The notes under the pieces are model-generated. The model was not told where the DNA came from. It saw nothing but the letters and a program-made list of their open reading frames with translations, and did no database searches. 64,000 bases of DNA from Apricaphanius iberus. Its lineage: Eukaryota > Chordata > Actinopteri > Cyprinodontiformes > Aphaniidae. The translations under genes and the position numbers were made by a program. Positions 49,101 to 60,369 of the stretch are shown here, one piece after another. The DNA is taken from NCBI GenBank assembly GCA_028564705.1, contig JAPXFQ010000065.1, forward strand, positions 2,604,001-2,668,000, in the 5' to 3' direction. The number at the start of each line of letters is the position of its first letter. The first letter of the stretch is position 1.

Positions 49101-51779
49101 GTGTGACCAGAGTTTGTGTGACCTGGTTTATCCCTGCTGCCAAAACGGGGTAGATGGTACTGGATAACTGTTAGATGTCCCAGGACAGGTTCTGACGTCG
49201 AGGATTTCTTAGCAGGAGCACAACTTAAGATTACTGGTAGGTTCTCTGTAACCACAGGGAAACATGAAGTAAGAGACACTGAAACATAGGCACGAATCAC
49301 AGAGTGCCACTACTGTAATGAAAACCTTGTTGCTGAAAAACTGTCAAAAAGATTTTCTTTGTTGTTGCTGCTTCTGCAACATTTGAACTTGAATTTGCCA
49401 TATTCCTTTAAGTGATTACACTCTGCACAAATAAATAAGCAATAGGAAACTTGCTCGGTTCAATCCCCCAACACCGTCCCCTGACGCGATGGAGCACTGG
49501 GTGGTGAGTTGCACTGGCCATACCCAGAACTGCCACTGCTCAATTGAAAAGTTTAGAACCAATGTTTTGGACTGTTATGTAGCTTCAGTGACTCAGACTC
49601 ATTTGGCTTTTGGCAATTAGGAATAATTATGCTCGTGTTCCCTGGCTATCATCAGTAACAGTAAGTAGTTTGTCAGTAAAAAACAGAATTTCTCCAGAAT
49701 GGGTTTTGTAGATTGCTTCAGGCAAATCAGTTTGATTGAACACATATTTTATTATCTTGGATATTAATTCTACAAATCAACCGTTTTACTGATTCTTGCA
49801 TCATTGCAAACAAAACTTTTACTTAAATTAACACAATCACAGCTGCAATACTATAAACAAGCCCCGCCCTTAATTACAATCAGCACCATCTTCGTATAAC
49901 CACAATGTTGAAGCACGACCTCTAATTTCTTTTAAATCTCACAATACTTTGTAATCCCCTTTTCAGACTGTTTAGCTGGGCTGGCTGCCAGCCGGAGAGA
50001 GCTGTTCTGGGCTTCCCACAAGAGACAGGGGGGGGAAAGAAAGCTGAGCTCTGCAATTTCTTTTAGCAGTTTCAAATACGATGTGTAGATCATTTCAGTG
50101 TTCGTAATATTTATGGTTATTTATTTATTTTTAGTATTTCTGTTTGGATTACTTGCTTGCTATACATACACAACAGGAAAATATTAAGGATGTCCTCAGA
50201 TAAAATTGTGCCTTGTATGCTTTGATACAACTATGCATTAATGTGTTTAATAATAAAAAGTAGGCCAAGAAGCTGCTGAGCTTCCTAGATTCAACTCCCC
50301 CGTGTCACCTCTGGCCAGTATCAGTCTCTTACTAACATTTATTTGTCTTCCTGGCTCTCTTCTCTTAACCCTATTAGAGCAGCCAGCTCAGAACAAAGGC
50401 CACAGCAGATGAGGCCAAATCCACCTCTTTAAAACTCTGTATCTACTACTTCCTCCTTATCTCCACAGCTAACTGTTTGCTCTGACCGCTAACCTCACAG
50501 CTGGCCCCTGTGATAATAGCTGTTTTTCCAGCTGGTGACCTTTTGGACTTGTATCTGCATTTTTTTCATCTTTCTTTGATAAACAGAAAAGTTTTCAACA
50601 TCTAATTGTGTACATTATTATTATTATATAGGCAAGCTTAAAGATGCATGTAAGCTGCGGTTATAGCCACAAGGTGAAACAGGGTGGTCTTCAACAAGCT
50701 CTCCTGTGAGATGTCCCAGTCGTTTTGAGATCTTTCCAGCAGGAAAAGCCCAACTCACCCTGTCGGTCTTTAACCTTAGGTTGATCAATCCCCACCATGT
50801 TTGGCAATCTGCTGAGGCTTTTCTAGCCAACATCTGCAGCTCTTGTAGATAACAGCAAAAGATGGGATCATCATGATCCGGTGCATGCATCAAAGCATCT
50901 AAAGAGTACTTAGACTACGATCAGTTTGTCTGTGTTTGAAGAAGCTGTTTAAAATCCATTTGTGCAGAAAAACATGTATAAATGGTGTCTGATGGATGCA
51001 CCAATGAGCTGGTCATCTGGCAGGGTGTGTCGGTCTTGCTTCTACTTTTGTGTGTCTGCATGTATGACTGGCTAACTTGTGTAGTGGTCTGGCAGAAAAA
51101 TACTCAACAGGGTGTTCCTTCCTAGACAGCTGTGAGAAAAATCCAAAAGCTGCTGACTTTCAGAGATTATTAAATGGTTGATCAGGTCAGACATTGTCAG
51201 GCTTTAAGATTATCCAGGCTTTGATTTACTGTACGTCTGACTGCATTCAAGGACACCTCAGTAGGGTGGATACTTAAAGCTGAAGAGGAAAAACCTCCAG
51301 ATGTTTTATTTTTCTGATAATTTTTTTTGCAAATGTTATACATATTTCAGACAATGTTTTGCTGTTGCTCAGACAACCAAGATGTGATTTTTTTATTTCC
51401 ATTTTGTATTGCCTTTTTCATCAGGTCAAAACACAGATTCTTGCTCTGTATTTTTGGGGGAACACATTAACATCAATTTAGATTTAGAGAGATGAATTTT
51501 TTTCCCTTTCGTTTGCAAACTTGACCTGTTGCTTTGGATGGAACACGCCAGCTAATAGAAATGTTCGAGTCATGCTACAGATTCTTACTTGAACTTTACG
51601 CAAACCATTCTAATGACACAACAAATGAACACGTGTCAGGCATCCATGTTGCCGGATGGACCCACACAAAGATGTAAGTAAGGCGCAATGGTAAGTACTT
51701 AAGATGAGGATGATGAAGGCTGGAATGCAGCGAGAAGAACATGGGACCAAACTGACATGAATGAGCAGGTATTAGTAGT
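49101..51779. other. unannotated stretch
   Basis: About 2.7 kb without a recognised gene. A short GGTTCAATCCCC at 49458 resembles a B box but has no A box partner I can see. Confidence 0.4.
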
Positions 51780-51970
51780 ACTCGGCCAATGTCTTTTTTG
51801 TTAACTTGCTTTTAAATGTGTGTATGCATGGGTGTTGGGTTGGGTGGTATAATTGAGGTATAATGGGGGTGGTAATGTAATTTATGTGGGGTAATTTTAA
51901 TCTTTAAAGTACTTTGAGATGCAGCTTTGTATGAAAAGCACTTTATAAATAAAGTTAGATTTAATTTAGA
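51780..51970 (+). mobile_element. LINE 3' UTR and tail
   Basis: AAAGTACTTTGAGATGCAGC at 51906 and AAAAGCACTTTATAAATAAA at 51934 are the characteristic 3' end of a fish L2/CR1-type LINE or SINE, ending in a short ATTTAGATTT-like repeat. There is no coding part, so it is 5'-truncated. Confidence 0.55.
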
Positions 51971-52269
51971 AACCAACAGGAAGGGAGAGGATGTGAGGGG
52001 CTTAAATAGAGGGAGATCAGGACCAGGTGGTGACTGAGACTGGCGACAGGTGCAGACAATAATTAGGACAGGGAGTGAAAAGGACAGAGAACAGAGGGAG
52101 GTTCTGACAATATGCTTTAATCAAAGCAAATGCTCTGCATTTTGCTCTATTCACTTTACCATTTGCTCTGCCCACTTTTTTGTTCCTGTTGAGAGGCATC
52201 TCTGCAGAAAGATTCCACCGCTACCATGTTTTACTCTAAGGATCTGTGTCTAGGGTTATATACAGTAGT
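51971..52269. other. short unannotated stretch
   Basis: G-rich around 51968-52100, probably repeat-derived, but no family is recognised. Confidence 0.35.
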
Positions 52270-52700
52270 AGTTTCCAACCTCACCGTCCATGGCGGCAAA
52301 GTTCACTCTTAATTTTCCCCATATGGTGCCCCTTTACATAGCTTGTGGTTAAAATGCAAACAGCACTAGTTATGGATTTTCTTTGTGTCCCTTTTCCACA
52401 AAGACAGAATGCAGCTCCCCCAGATCCAAGTATTCTAAATGTTGCTTTTAAGTTTAGACCAACATTTCTTGGTAGGTTTTTAGTTGTCCCATACTCTTTC
52501 AGGTAATTAAACAGTGCCTCTTTGAAATATCCAAACTTCAAATTATTTCGTGACCTAACCCTGCTTTGAACTTTTCTACAACTTTGTTCCTGACTGGCCT
52601 TCTGTGTTCCTTAGTCTTTGTTTACTGACATTAACAAACCACTGGGGCCTTCACAAAAAGCTGGACTTAAACTGAGATTAACTTGGAATCTAGTTACTAA
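52270..52700 (-). mobile_element. Tc1-like transposon N-terminal part
   Basis: In antisense it carries the transposase start: the reverse complement of 52570-52620 encodes TKEHRRPVRNKVVEKFKAG, the typical helix-turn-helix N-terminus. Further along it resembles the linker region (TTTCTTGGTAGGTTTTTAGT at 52466, GCCCCTTTACATAGCTTGTG at 52328). The 5' UTR side (52620-52700) matches the 11934-12345 copy in reverse. It is interrupted by stops and has no catalytic domain here. Confidence 0.65.
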
Positions 52701-53418
52701 TTATGTTATTTCTGCTGGCTTTTATTTTGTGATATTGTGAACAGAGATGGATTTGATAGAGCTCGCCACAGTTTTCAGCTTATATTTGAAGAAAATCCTC
52801 AATTATAATTGTGCATTGGATCCCAAATCATAATCCTCATGTAACGAAACGTGAGGAACACTTCGAAATTTTGTCAAAGCAGTGTTTGGGGTTTATAGCA
52901 CCAACAAATGTAATCCGTCAATGTGAAGCTGATGCAAAAGCGATTTTAAAGCACAACAGCTGCATAAGCATGGGCTCCGAGACCATGCAGACAATGCAAA
53001 GAAAAAGCTCCTGTTATGGTTGCTTTTCTTAATCTTTGTTTCTAATGTTATGGTTGTTTTTTAAAATGAGTTTGTATTTTGAAACCAACATCACACATAC
53101 ACACACGAAAAAATACATCTATAAAGCTATACTGCAGAGCTCAGTGTAAGGGGCACTCAATGAACAGAACAAGGTATTTGTAACAAAAGGAGTTTTAATT
53201 GAAACAAAACTATTTGTCTGCCAGTCAAAGATTACAGAAATGTCTTGAACAGGGCTCATCCATACACACATACAGACAATATTTAAAAATACAAATAAAA
53301 AGATAAATAGTTCAAGTCACACAGAAGGAACCTTCGCTTTTATCTTGACTAGCTGAAACATTTAAAACACCAGTTTAAAAAGGTAGTGGAAATAAAAACA
53401 AAAACTATTCCTATGATG
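52701..53418. other. unannotated stretch
   Basis: No gene recognised. The 73-codon frame at 52811-53032 has no known motif. Confidence 0.4.
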
Positions 53419-53670
53419 TTAAGAAATGTGATGGCAGTAGGAATCATTGTTTTTTTTAAAAAAACACTTCATAGCCAGCGATGCTTTATACCTACTGTCC
53501 GGTAGGAGAAGGCTGAAGCAGGGATGAGAAGGTTCCTCTGTGATTAGAATGGCTTTCCTAATCAGAGCGCTCAAACAGATTTGACAGTGGTATTTGTGAT
53601 ATTGTTCATAATTTAGCAGTGTTTGGATAGAGTCAAAAATGTATTTCATGCAGATAGTACAATGATTCAC
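53419..53670 (-). pseudogene. LINE C-terminal fragment (tentative)
   Basis: The 83-residue minus-strand frame includes ITEEPSHP followed by LLLPDSRYKASLAM and a SYCHH segment. This resembles the EPSHP...LLPSGRRYRA C-terminal region of L2-type LINE proteins, as seen in the large LINE at 35453-35520. The similarity is limited to about 45 residues. Confidence 0.45.
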
Positions 53671-54245
53671 ACAAATGCTTTTCTCATTTGTTTACACTAC
53701 AATACGCAAATCCCAAAATAAAACAGTGCAACTAAATAAATTCAAAAGACAGCTTACTGATTAACAATTGTGTGTGGTAGTGATAACAGGTGCAAAGAGT
53801 ACTATACAAATAAGGACATTGCGTCTGCTGCAGCATGTGCCTGCTTTCTGGCCCATGGCCTGCGCCACAGCCAGAGAGAGTATAATAGGCACAAAAAATG
53901 TAAAAAAAATAAATACCTGTCAAGTCTATGGCTGTTTGGAAGTCAATTACTATTAGGCTAGAATGTAAATTATATTTTTGTTGCCCATAAAATTAATGCA
54001 GGCGCTGTGTTCCAGAGTCAGACTTATTAAAACGGCTCAGTGATTTATCAATTTTGAACATTGCTGTTCAACATTTGTTGAGAGACCTAAAAAAAGCAAG
54101 TTATGTCATTATTGTTTCCTCACTAATTCTCAGTTGGATACTATTTTGTGTCAATGCAGTACACATGTCTTAATTCTGGATAGTACCATTCAACTTCTCA
54201 ACTAAACAATTTGTTTGAGGATGGTATGGAATGCAGAAGCTCCTT
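53671..54245. other. unannotated stretch
   Basis: Nothing recognised. Confidence 0.4.
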
Positions 54246-54780
54246 TTAATCCCTAGGACCTGAGAGAGCCTCAGCTTGATCTGAAATGTAGTGCATCAGA
54301 GTACAATATGACACAGCACAAACTTCAAAATTAACTGTCACACAATGTACCAGGTTTTTAAAATGTTCCCCCTTGGTCTGCAAGCAGATTTTGAAGCGTA
54401 CCACATTTGTATTAAAAAAATAATACAATTGGCCACCACCTCTGCTGTTTTTCCTAATGGGATAAGCGTCTTCCCAGTTTTTGAAATAATCAACCAGCAT
54501 ACAACTGTATTGATTACCCTCCTAAGTTCTGGTCAACCTTATGAGGTCCATCAACACCAGCTCAAAGAGTTCTATATAGAGATAATGGAATCAGTTATCA
54601 GCACACACATATACCCACAAGGTTTCGCTGTACACATAATTTTTAATAGATGCTCAGATATATATTCCATTACCTCTATAGGGTTGTATTGCTGCTTTTC
54701 TTTGAGACTTGCCAGTTTTGCTAGACAGGACACTATGCTAACTGGATTCATAGCATAGCTGCGTGTTAGACTATTGCATT
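54246..54780 (-). pseudogene. Ty3/Gypsy integrase relic
   Basis: The minus-strand frame 54246-54500 starts MLVDYFKNWEDAYPI, the first catalytic-Asp block of Gypsy integrases (usually VVDYFTKW.EAYP), followed by a TKGEHFKN segment where the second catalytic Asp (normally in DQG) is replaced by Lys. Upstream on the same strand an MDLI segment (near 54545) and, at about 54690-54730, LKEKQQYNPIEV resemble the linker before the core. A stop and about 110 bases of extra sequence separate these blocks. The enzyme is dead. No LTR or reverse transcriptase was recognised nearby. A domesticated Gypsy-derived gene is an alternative but the damage argues against it. Confidence 0.6.
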
Positions 54781-56504
54781 CACTGTACATTATCACCATC
54801 ATATCATCATAGACAATGTGGAAGGAGATTTAAATACTTACCATTTGCCGGTATCCACCTTCATCCCAGATCAATAGTAACGATTTACTATTGCCCTGTG
54901 GGTCTTTTCCACCAGTGGGCCCCCAATGGGCTGGTGTGGAACTCAAACATAGTGTTGGCCTCGGATGCTGACAGCACTACCTTGGCTAAAATTGAGATTT
55001 GGGGATCCTCAGAAAACATCCGGGTCTGAAGCCCAGGCAGCAAACCACAAACCCACCCATGGCGCAGACGTGAGAAAATGTGCAGAGAATGTTTTACTGC
55101 AGGACGACGACAACTAGAACCTTGAAGTACAACAGACTTAAAATATACCCGCTAAGAGGAGAGTCTGAACATCAGGTAAGCTTAATTGGCGCAGGTGCGG
55201 TTGATAGCTGTCAATAGCGCTGAGGGCCCTGACACTTTTTTGGTTTGAGCTTGTAATGTGTGCAAAAAAAGAACTGAAGAAAATAATGTCATCAGAAATA
55301 TCTTATTAAACTACAAATAAAAGTAACTTTATCATTTGAAAACTACATTTACACAGACATAAGTTATTTAGCTTTTATAGTTGTAAATGTTATAAAACAA
55401 TAAATATCATTTGGCTCTCTGAAAATCATTGTTACTCCTAAAAACATTTTAGAAGTAATAAAGACTGTTGAAGTAAGCATCTTGTGAGGAGCAGAGTGTC
55501 ATTTGGAAATAAAGTATTTTGAAAGTCTTTTAAGACCTTTAGATCCTTAGTCCTCAGGGAAATGTCTGATCATTAAAAAGTATAAAGAATTTTACAGATA
55601 AATCTCCCAAGGATACTGTGACATGAAAAAGATACTACAAGCATTAAGGAGCCTCTTTGGAATTGCATGAAAAGACAAACTGTGGTAATTCTGCCTGGTT
55701 TGTTGGCTCAAAGTACAATTGGAAGTAAAAGAGATCTGGTGGAGTTTCTGTTTTCCTTCTTGTATATATCAGTCATCATCTGGGATGAGGGGATGTATTG
55801 TGAGTGAAAGTGTTATAGATGTGAACAAATGGAAGATGCTTTTTTGGCCCAAGCGTGGGGAATCCACTAGAACAGAAACTACAAAGCTTGGTGTGGAACA
55901 ATCACTGTTATTATAAACAATGTTCAAATGACAGTCTCCCATGCACACTAGCTGGGAACTGGGCAAGAGTCGGAAAAGAGCCAATTAAAGCTAACGAAAG
56001 ACAGAGTCCCTAAAAGCATTATTTAATTGTTTCCTAGGGGATAGAGCAACTGCCATTAATCAGCTTTATGAGCCACTTTGTGAGCCTTGTGAATATACTT
56101 AAAATGATCATGATTTTTCCAACCCCAAAATGTTAGGCTTTAACTAGTAAAACAGAAACTTAGTTTTTTTCTCCTTTTACTTATCAGGCTCTTTCAGGTA
56201 ACCAGTTATTTTAGCAATTTTTACAGCTACATAACATAAGTGTTTTCTGAAAGAGACTGATCCCTTCTGTGAGCTGCCTCAGGTTGCACATTGTTCCTTC
56301 ACCATTGGTTCCAGCCATTTCCAATACAGAGAATAACTTTTATACCTGAGGCTGGCTTAGGTCAATAACTTGAGACATCAGTGTGGGAAGTGTCTTAAAA
56401 AATATGCCTGAGTATAAGAAACACCAAGGGTCTTAGGCTACTGACTACTTGCTACCACTGCTGCAGTCCGTCCAGTGGTCGGTGCTTGCTGCTGCATTTC
56501 TGTT
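54781..56504. other. unannotated stretch
   Basis: It includes a somewhat G+C-richer patch at 54890-55230. No gene or family is recognised. Confidence 0.4.
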
Positions 56505-56785
56505 TGCTATTGTTATGAACTGCTTTGACAGCAACTCTTGTTTTTTAAAAGCCAGTTTTTTTGGCAAGGTCTGCTCATTTCCCCCCTGAATTACAACCAA
56601 TCAGTGCGACTTAACCACAGCCCCTGCTGAGCGACTCAATCGGGCCATTCCAAGTATATACTCCCAAACAGGTACTCCGGTGGTTCCTGAATTGGCCCTG
56701 AAAATGGCCCTGTTGGCCCAGCCGGAAGTGGAGACATCCGTATTGTAAAGGTCCTATGAAATTACTCTAAAGTTCAGATAGTGTA
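56505..56785 (+). repeat. dispersed repeat family Y, copy 2
   Basis: Partner of 8935-9190. The block from 56588 (AATTACAACCAATCAG) through TAAAGTTCAGATAGTG (about 56769) matches 9013-9187 with many differences. Confidence 0.6.
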
Positions 56786-57524
56786 AACACACCCCATTTT
56801 GACCTGCAAACTGGGCTTTCTTTTACATAAATCAACTGTTGTGGGGCTCTAAAACCTTCAAATATGCCCCGTTTATACTTATGGTGAATTCGCACTCCCC
56901 AAAATGCCAATGTCAAGACCAGCAATATTACTGTACATGTAAAGTAGGGTGACCGTATTTTCATTTCCAAAAAAAGAGGATACCTGGCCATGACTTTTGA
57001 TTGGCATCTTGTAAAAAGCTGTGGAGCACCACAGTACAACAACAAGCAGCATGTAGCAGCATAGCACAGCCTGCTGTCTGTTTTGTCTAAACTTGCACTC
57101 TGATATCCTGTAAACAGTCGCAGCAACAGGTGCAGAGACAGTGCAGTTGATCTGACCACTGTCCATTCTGTGTATGAATGGATCAGAACCATTCAATAGG
57201 CAGCAGAACGAGGAGGACGTCAGATGAGAGAAATGCTGTTGTATTCCATGCATCACCTCAGTTAATTTAACCCTCTTAGAGCTGTAATTATTAAAGGAGA
57301 CCTGATACTTTTATTCTTTCAAAAAATGTGTCGTAAAATGTCGTATGTGTTCTTAATTTGTACCTTTTGTTTCCCAGAATTTTAACTTTCTATATCTGTA
57401 AAGAATTGCCATTATTATGTTTAATATGCTCAAAACAGTATAAAACATAAATTAAGCTTTGATTATTATTCAGATCTGTAAGTATAAAAATTATTACTAC
57501 TACTACTATTACTAATAATAATAA
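56786..57524. other. unannotated stretch with a solo TTAA-type end
   Basis: TTAA at 57291-57294 is followed by AGGAGACCTGATACTT, resembling the left end of the TTAA-flanked elements (AGGAGAYATATCATG). No matching right end was found. A trinucleotide run (ATT/ACT) lies near 57490-57531. Overlapping minus-strand frames at 56767-57256 have no motif. Confidence 0.4.
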
Positions 57525-57915
57525 TAATACATTTTATTTGTAAGCGCCTTTCAAGACACCCAAGGACACTGTAGGCTACAACAAGAAAATGAACAAGAAA
57601 ACAGACAAGATAAAAAAGATAAAAAAGATAAAAACAGAAATAGACGGCAAAGATTCAAAAATAAAAACATTAAAATGGAAAAACACAATCGAAGAGAGTA
57701 TGCTGACCTAAATAAATAGGTTTTAAGTCTAGTTTGAAATACAGGTAAAGAAGAAACATAGCATATATCAGGAGGAAGGGAATTTCAGAGTTCAGGCACA
57801 GAGTAACTAAAAGCCCTGCTACCCATAGTGCTAAGGCAAAAGGAAGGCACAGAGAAGTGAACAGTGGAAGAGGACCCCAGAAAACGGTAAGAGGGTCCTC
57901 TATGAAGGAGATCAT
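57525..57915 (+). repeat. older dispersed repeat, left half
   Basis: It starts TTTTATTTGTAAGCGCCTTT and includes AAAGCCCTGCTACCCATAGT (57810) and GAGGAAGGGAATTTCAGAGT (57772), matching a repeat I know from other teleosts. It continues after the insertions at about 59670. The Harbinger element therefore inserted into it. Confidence 0.65.
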
Positions 57916-58339
57916 GGGCCGTATTCACAAAGACTCTTATCTTACCGCTAGGTGTCAATCCTAACTCGCGCTAAAAGGTCTTACGTAGGAGTTGCCATCT
58001 AAAACCTATTCACAAACGCACTAAGAGCTACTTTTACGTAGGGCAAATCACTAAAAGTAAGCTAAGAGTGACGTCCTGTTGCTATGGAAAACGTAATTTC
58101 CTATGCACGAGTAAATAGACGGAGAGCAGTGTGATTGGTTTTTGAGTGACACGTGTGAAACCAGGAAATGGAAAACTTCAATGTCGATAAAAGCGTAATT
58201 ATGAACAGTGCAAATAGCAGAAATTATGCATGATGACATCTTTGTGTCGGCCACGAGACTGACACTTCATACAACTTACACACAATAGCCTACTTACAGA
58301 GAGGGTGAAGTTTAAAAACCAAAAAACTTGAAATACATC

Positions 58340-58452
58340 TTATTACCCTGCCTAACACCTGCTGATAGCTGGGATAAGCTCCAGTCCCCCCCCCCTCCAC
58401 GCGACCCTGAATTGGATGGAAAGCGGTATAGATAATGGAAGGATGGATGCAT
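58340..58452 (+). repeat. LINE/SINE-like 3' tail inside the Harbinger element
   Basis: The segment CTGATAGCTGGGATAAGCTC at 58361, a C run with GCGACCCTGAATTGGATG at 58401 and a terminal GGAAGGATGGATG is the familiar 3' end of an RTE-type fish retrotransposon. Being inside the Harbinger element, it is the younger insertion or an old passenger. Confidence 0.5.
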
Positions 58453-58568
58453 CATATTAAAGGAGTGATTGCAAGTAGGCTGTAAACAATTAGGCTGTCT
58501 ATTGAGCACATCAGCCACATCTTAAATAGACCCCCCCACTACCGTGAAAAGCACGTCGTGAACTGAAA

Positions 58569-58855
58569 ATGAGTGGAGAGAAAAGGACAAGGAAACCTAA
58601 CTGGTCGCAGGACCGATTAATACTACTGGCATAGTTGCTACTAGAGAGGAGGACGGTCCTTCAAAGGGCAATTCGGAGCCGGGATTACGAATAAGAAGAA
58701 AAGGGAGGCATGGGTGGAAATTAGCAGAAACATAAATACATCTTATCCAGCGGTGCCTCGAACGTCAGAAGATTGTGAGAAGAGAAGGTATTCTCTACAG
58801 TCCCACTATCGGCTCGAGATCGCCAATTATAAAAAGGATGCTGCTGCAACAGGTA
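58569..58855 (+). pseudogene. Myb/SANT-like protein of the Harbinger element
   Basis: From ATG 58569 the translation has MSGEKRTRKPNWSQDRLILL, typical of the Myb/SANT-like DNA-binding partner protein of Harbinger transposons (related to the NAIF1 domain). A stop falls at 58632 and a frameshift near 58690 moves the reading to the frame with EISRNINTSYPAVPRTSEDC and KRRYSLQSHYRL. The frame reaches a GTAGGC donor-like site at 58853. The partner protein normally helps nuclear import and DNA binding of the transposase. This copy is broken. Confidence 0.6.
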
Positions 58856-58880
58856 GGCAATGTCCGTCATATAGGCATCC

Positions 58881-59320
58881 CTACATATGTTGCATAAATT
58901 GGAAGACGTACATGTTTTCTTCTTTGTGCACCCCCTGCATACCTGCAATCACCATGAAATTGGCTTTAATTCGATGCAGTTGCTGGATGTCTAATGGGAA
59001 ACGGATGAATTGTTGGATAATGTGTGGTCGACAGAGCGCTTTAAGAGTTTGGTGGATTAATCGGCTGATAGATGGTTGTGATATACCCAAGTCGTCCGCA
59101 TTGCAAAGTTGCATTTTCCCTGTGGCTAAATAGTTTTGCTAAACATTTAATTTCTGGACTGATCTGATTGTTACGTTTATTTGGAGACGTGATTGCATCC
59201 CGCACCACATCTGCAATAAACTATTTAGTCGGTATCGTTTGGTCAATTCCGAATCATCCAGAGTGTCCAAGACAGTGCGTCTGGCTGCAGCCAGGAGTCT
59301 TTGTGAATAGGTCTCAGGGA
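58881..59320 (-). pseudogene. HARBI1-like transposase N-terminal part
   Basis: On the minus strand, 59320-59230 encodes LLAAARRTVLDTLDDSELTK, then with frameshifts a VRDAITSP-like segment, and from 59133 the frame ATGKMQLCNADDLGISQPSI continues with SRLIHQTLKALCRP and a KANFMVIAGMQGV segment. This is the N-terminal half of Harbinger transposases, including the helix-turn-helix region. The DDE catalytic residues would come next but the sequence breaks off, so the core is deleted. Confidence 0.7.
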
Positions 59321-59539
59321 GTTAGGAGTCCTCTTGACTTCTTTTAAGGACTCCCAGACTTAGGAGCTACTTTTAGGCCTAAAAGTGGTTGTGAATTTCT
59401 TTTATCTTAAGAAACTAGGAGTCCTAATTTTAAGAGTGACACACCCTTTTTTTTTAGGAGTTACTCCTAAATCCGGCAGTTAGGACCTACTTTAAGCCTA
59501 AGATTCTTTGTGAATACGGCCCCTGCTTGCCTACCCTTC

Positions 59540-59665
59540 AGTTTAGGCCAATTCTAGTCCTCCAGAGCTGCTACCCTACAATTCTTAGATACATCCCTTC
59601 TCCATTACACCTAAATCAAATGAATGCTGCATTATCAGCCCTCTGAATGACATGCTGATGAGGAA
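59540..59665 (+). repeat. short dispersed repeat family Z, copy 2
   Basis: Matches the reverse complement of 10320-10452: CCAATTCTAGTCCTCCAGAG at 59548, TTAGATACATCCCTTCTCC at 59585 and CACCTAAATCAAATGAATG at 59608. It sits directly beside the Harbinger right end, within the older repeat. Confidence 0.6.
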
Positions 59666-59669
59666 GTTT

Positions 59670-60050
59670 CAGTCATTTGAAAGATAGGGAGCAATAGCAA
59701 GGTTATGAATGGTCTTCAAATATACAACAACAGTTTGAAAATAATTCTAAATTTCACAGGGAGCCAATGGAGATCACGGATAACTGGAGAAATATGATGA
59801 AATGACACCGGCAGCCGAATTTTGAACAAGTTGAAGCTTGTGAAGAGATTTATATGGTAAGTCAAAAAGAAGAGAATTACAATAAATAATACACGAAGTG
59901 ACTAGACCATGAACCAGATGTAGTACATGTAGTAGATGTAGAATGTATGGAAAAGGAAGGACGAAGACGTTTAATATTACATAAATGAAAGTAAGTGGAG
60001 TAAGATTATTATAAATTGTATATGTATAATTGGACAACCATTTTGAACAT
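59670..60050 (+). repeat. older dispersed repeat, right half
   Basis: Continuation of 57525-57915 (AAGGTTATGAATGGTCTTCA at 59699, AGGGAGCCAATGGAGATCAC at 59758). Its minus strand encodes [20 protein letters not shown] followed by QNSAAGVI, the same C-terminal motif as in L2-type LINEs, so the parent repeat appears to incorporate antisense LINE sequence. Confidence 0.6.
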
Positions 60051-60369
60051 GCAGAAATGAAAATGAATATGTATTACAACCTTGGATTGATTTTTTTAAA
60101 ATATGTAAACTGTTCCATGTGATTTTCTCTGTAAATGTTCAGGCGTTTCTTTAGCTGCTGTGTTGCACTCCTTGCACATACAGGGAGTGCTTTTTTTTTG
60201 GGATGGTGTTTCAACACAAGAGCTTCATTACCTCTACATAAAAAAGTTTTCAAAGATGTCACCTGGTGTCAGTGATGGTGGTGAGAGAAAGCTGATAGCC
60301 AGAGGTCTGTTTGGAAATGAATCTGGATGGTCGTGGGCTAAAATCATCTGGGTCCAGGACTGTTGAAGG
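60051..60369. other. short unannotated stretch
   Basis: No gene recognised; T homopolymer near 60190. Confidence 0.35.

Larger units (their letters stand above)
57916..59522. mobile_element. PIF/Harbinger-type transposon, internally deleted
   Basis: The left end GGGCCGTATTCACAAAGACT and the reverse complement of the right end GGGGCCGTATTCACAAAGAA form clear inverted repeats, with several further CTAAGAG/TAGGAGT sub-repeats inside both ends. It contains remnants of the two genes of the superfamily on opposite strands: a Myb/SANT-like protein (plus) and a HARBI1-like transposase N-terminal part (minus). At about 1.6 kb it lacks the catalytic core. A clean 3-bp target duplication was not found. 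Confidence 0.75.

Noticed and set aside
49440..49500. GGTTCAATCCCC as a possible tRNA B box
   Set aside because: No A box at the right spacing and no cloverleaf could be drawn.
54345..54758. 137-codon plus-strand frame
   Set aside because: It lies antisense to the Gypsy integrase relic and has no recognisable domain.
56767..57256. Overlapping minus-strand frames of 141 and 125 codons
   Set aside because: Hydrophobic or Cys-rich translations without a family motif; they overlap each other in different frames and part lies in repeat family Y.
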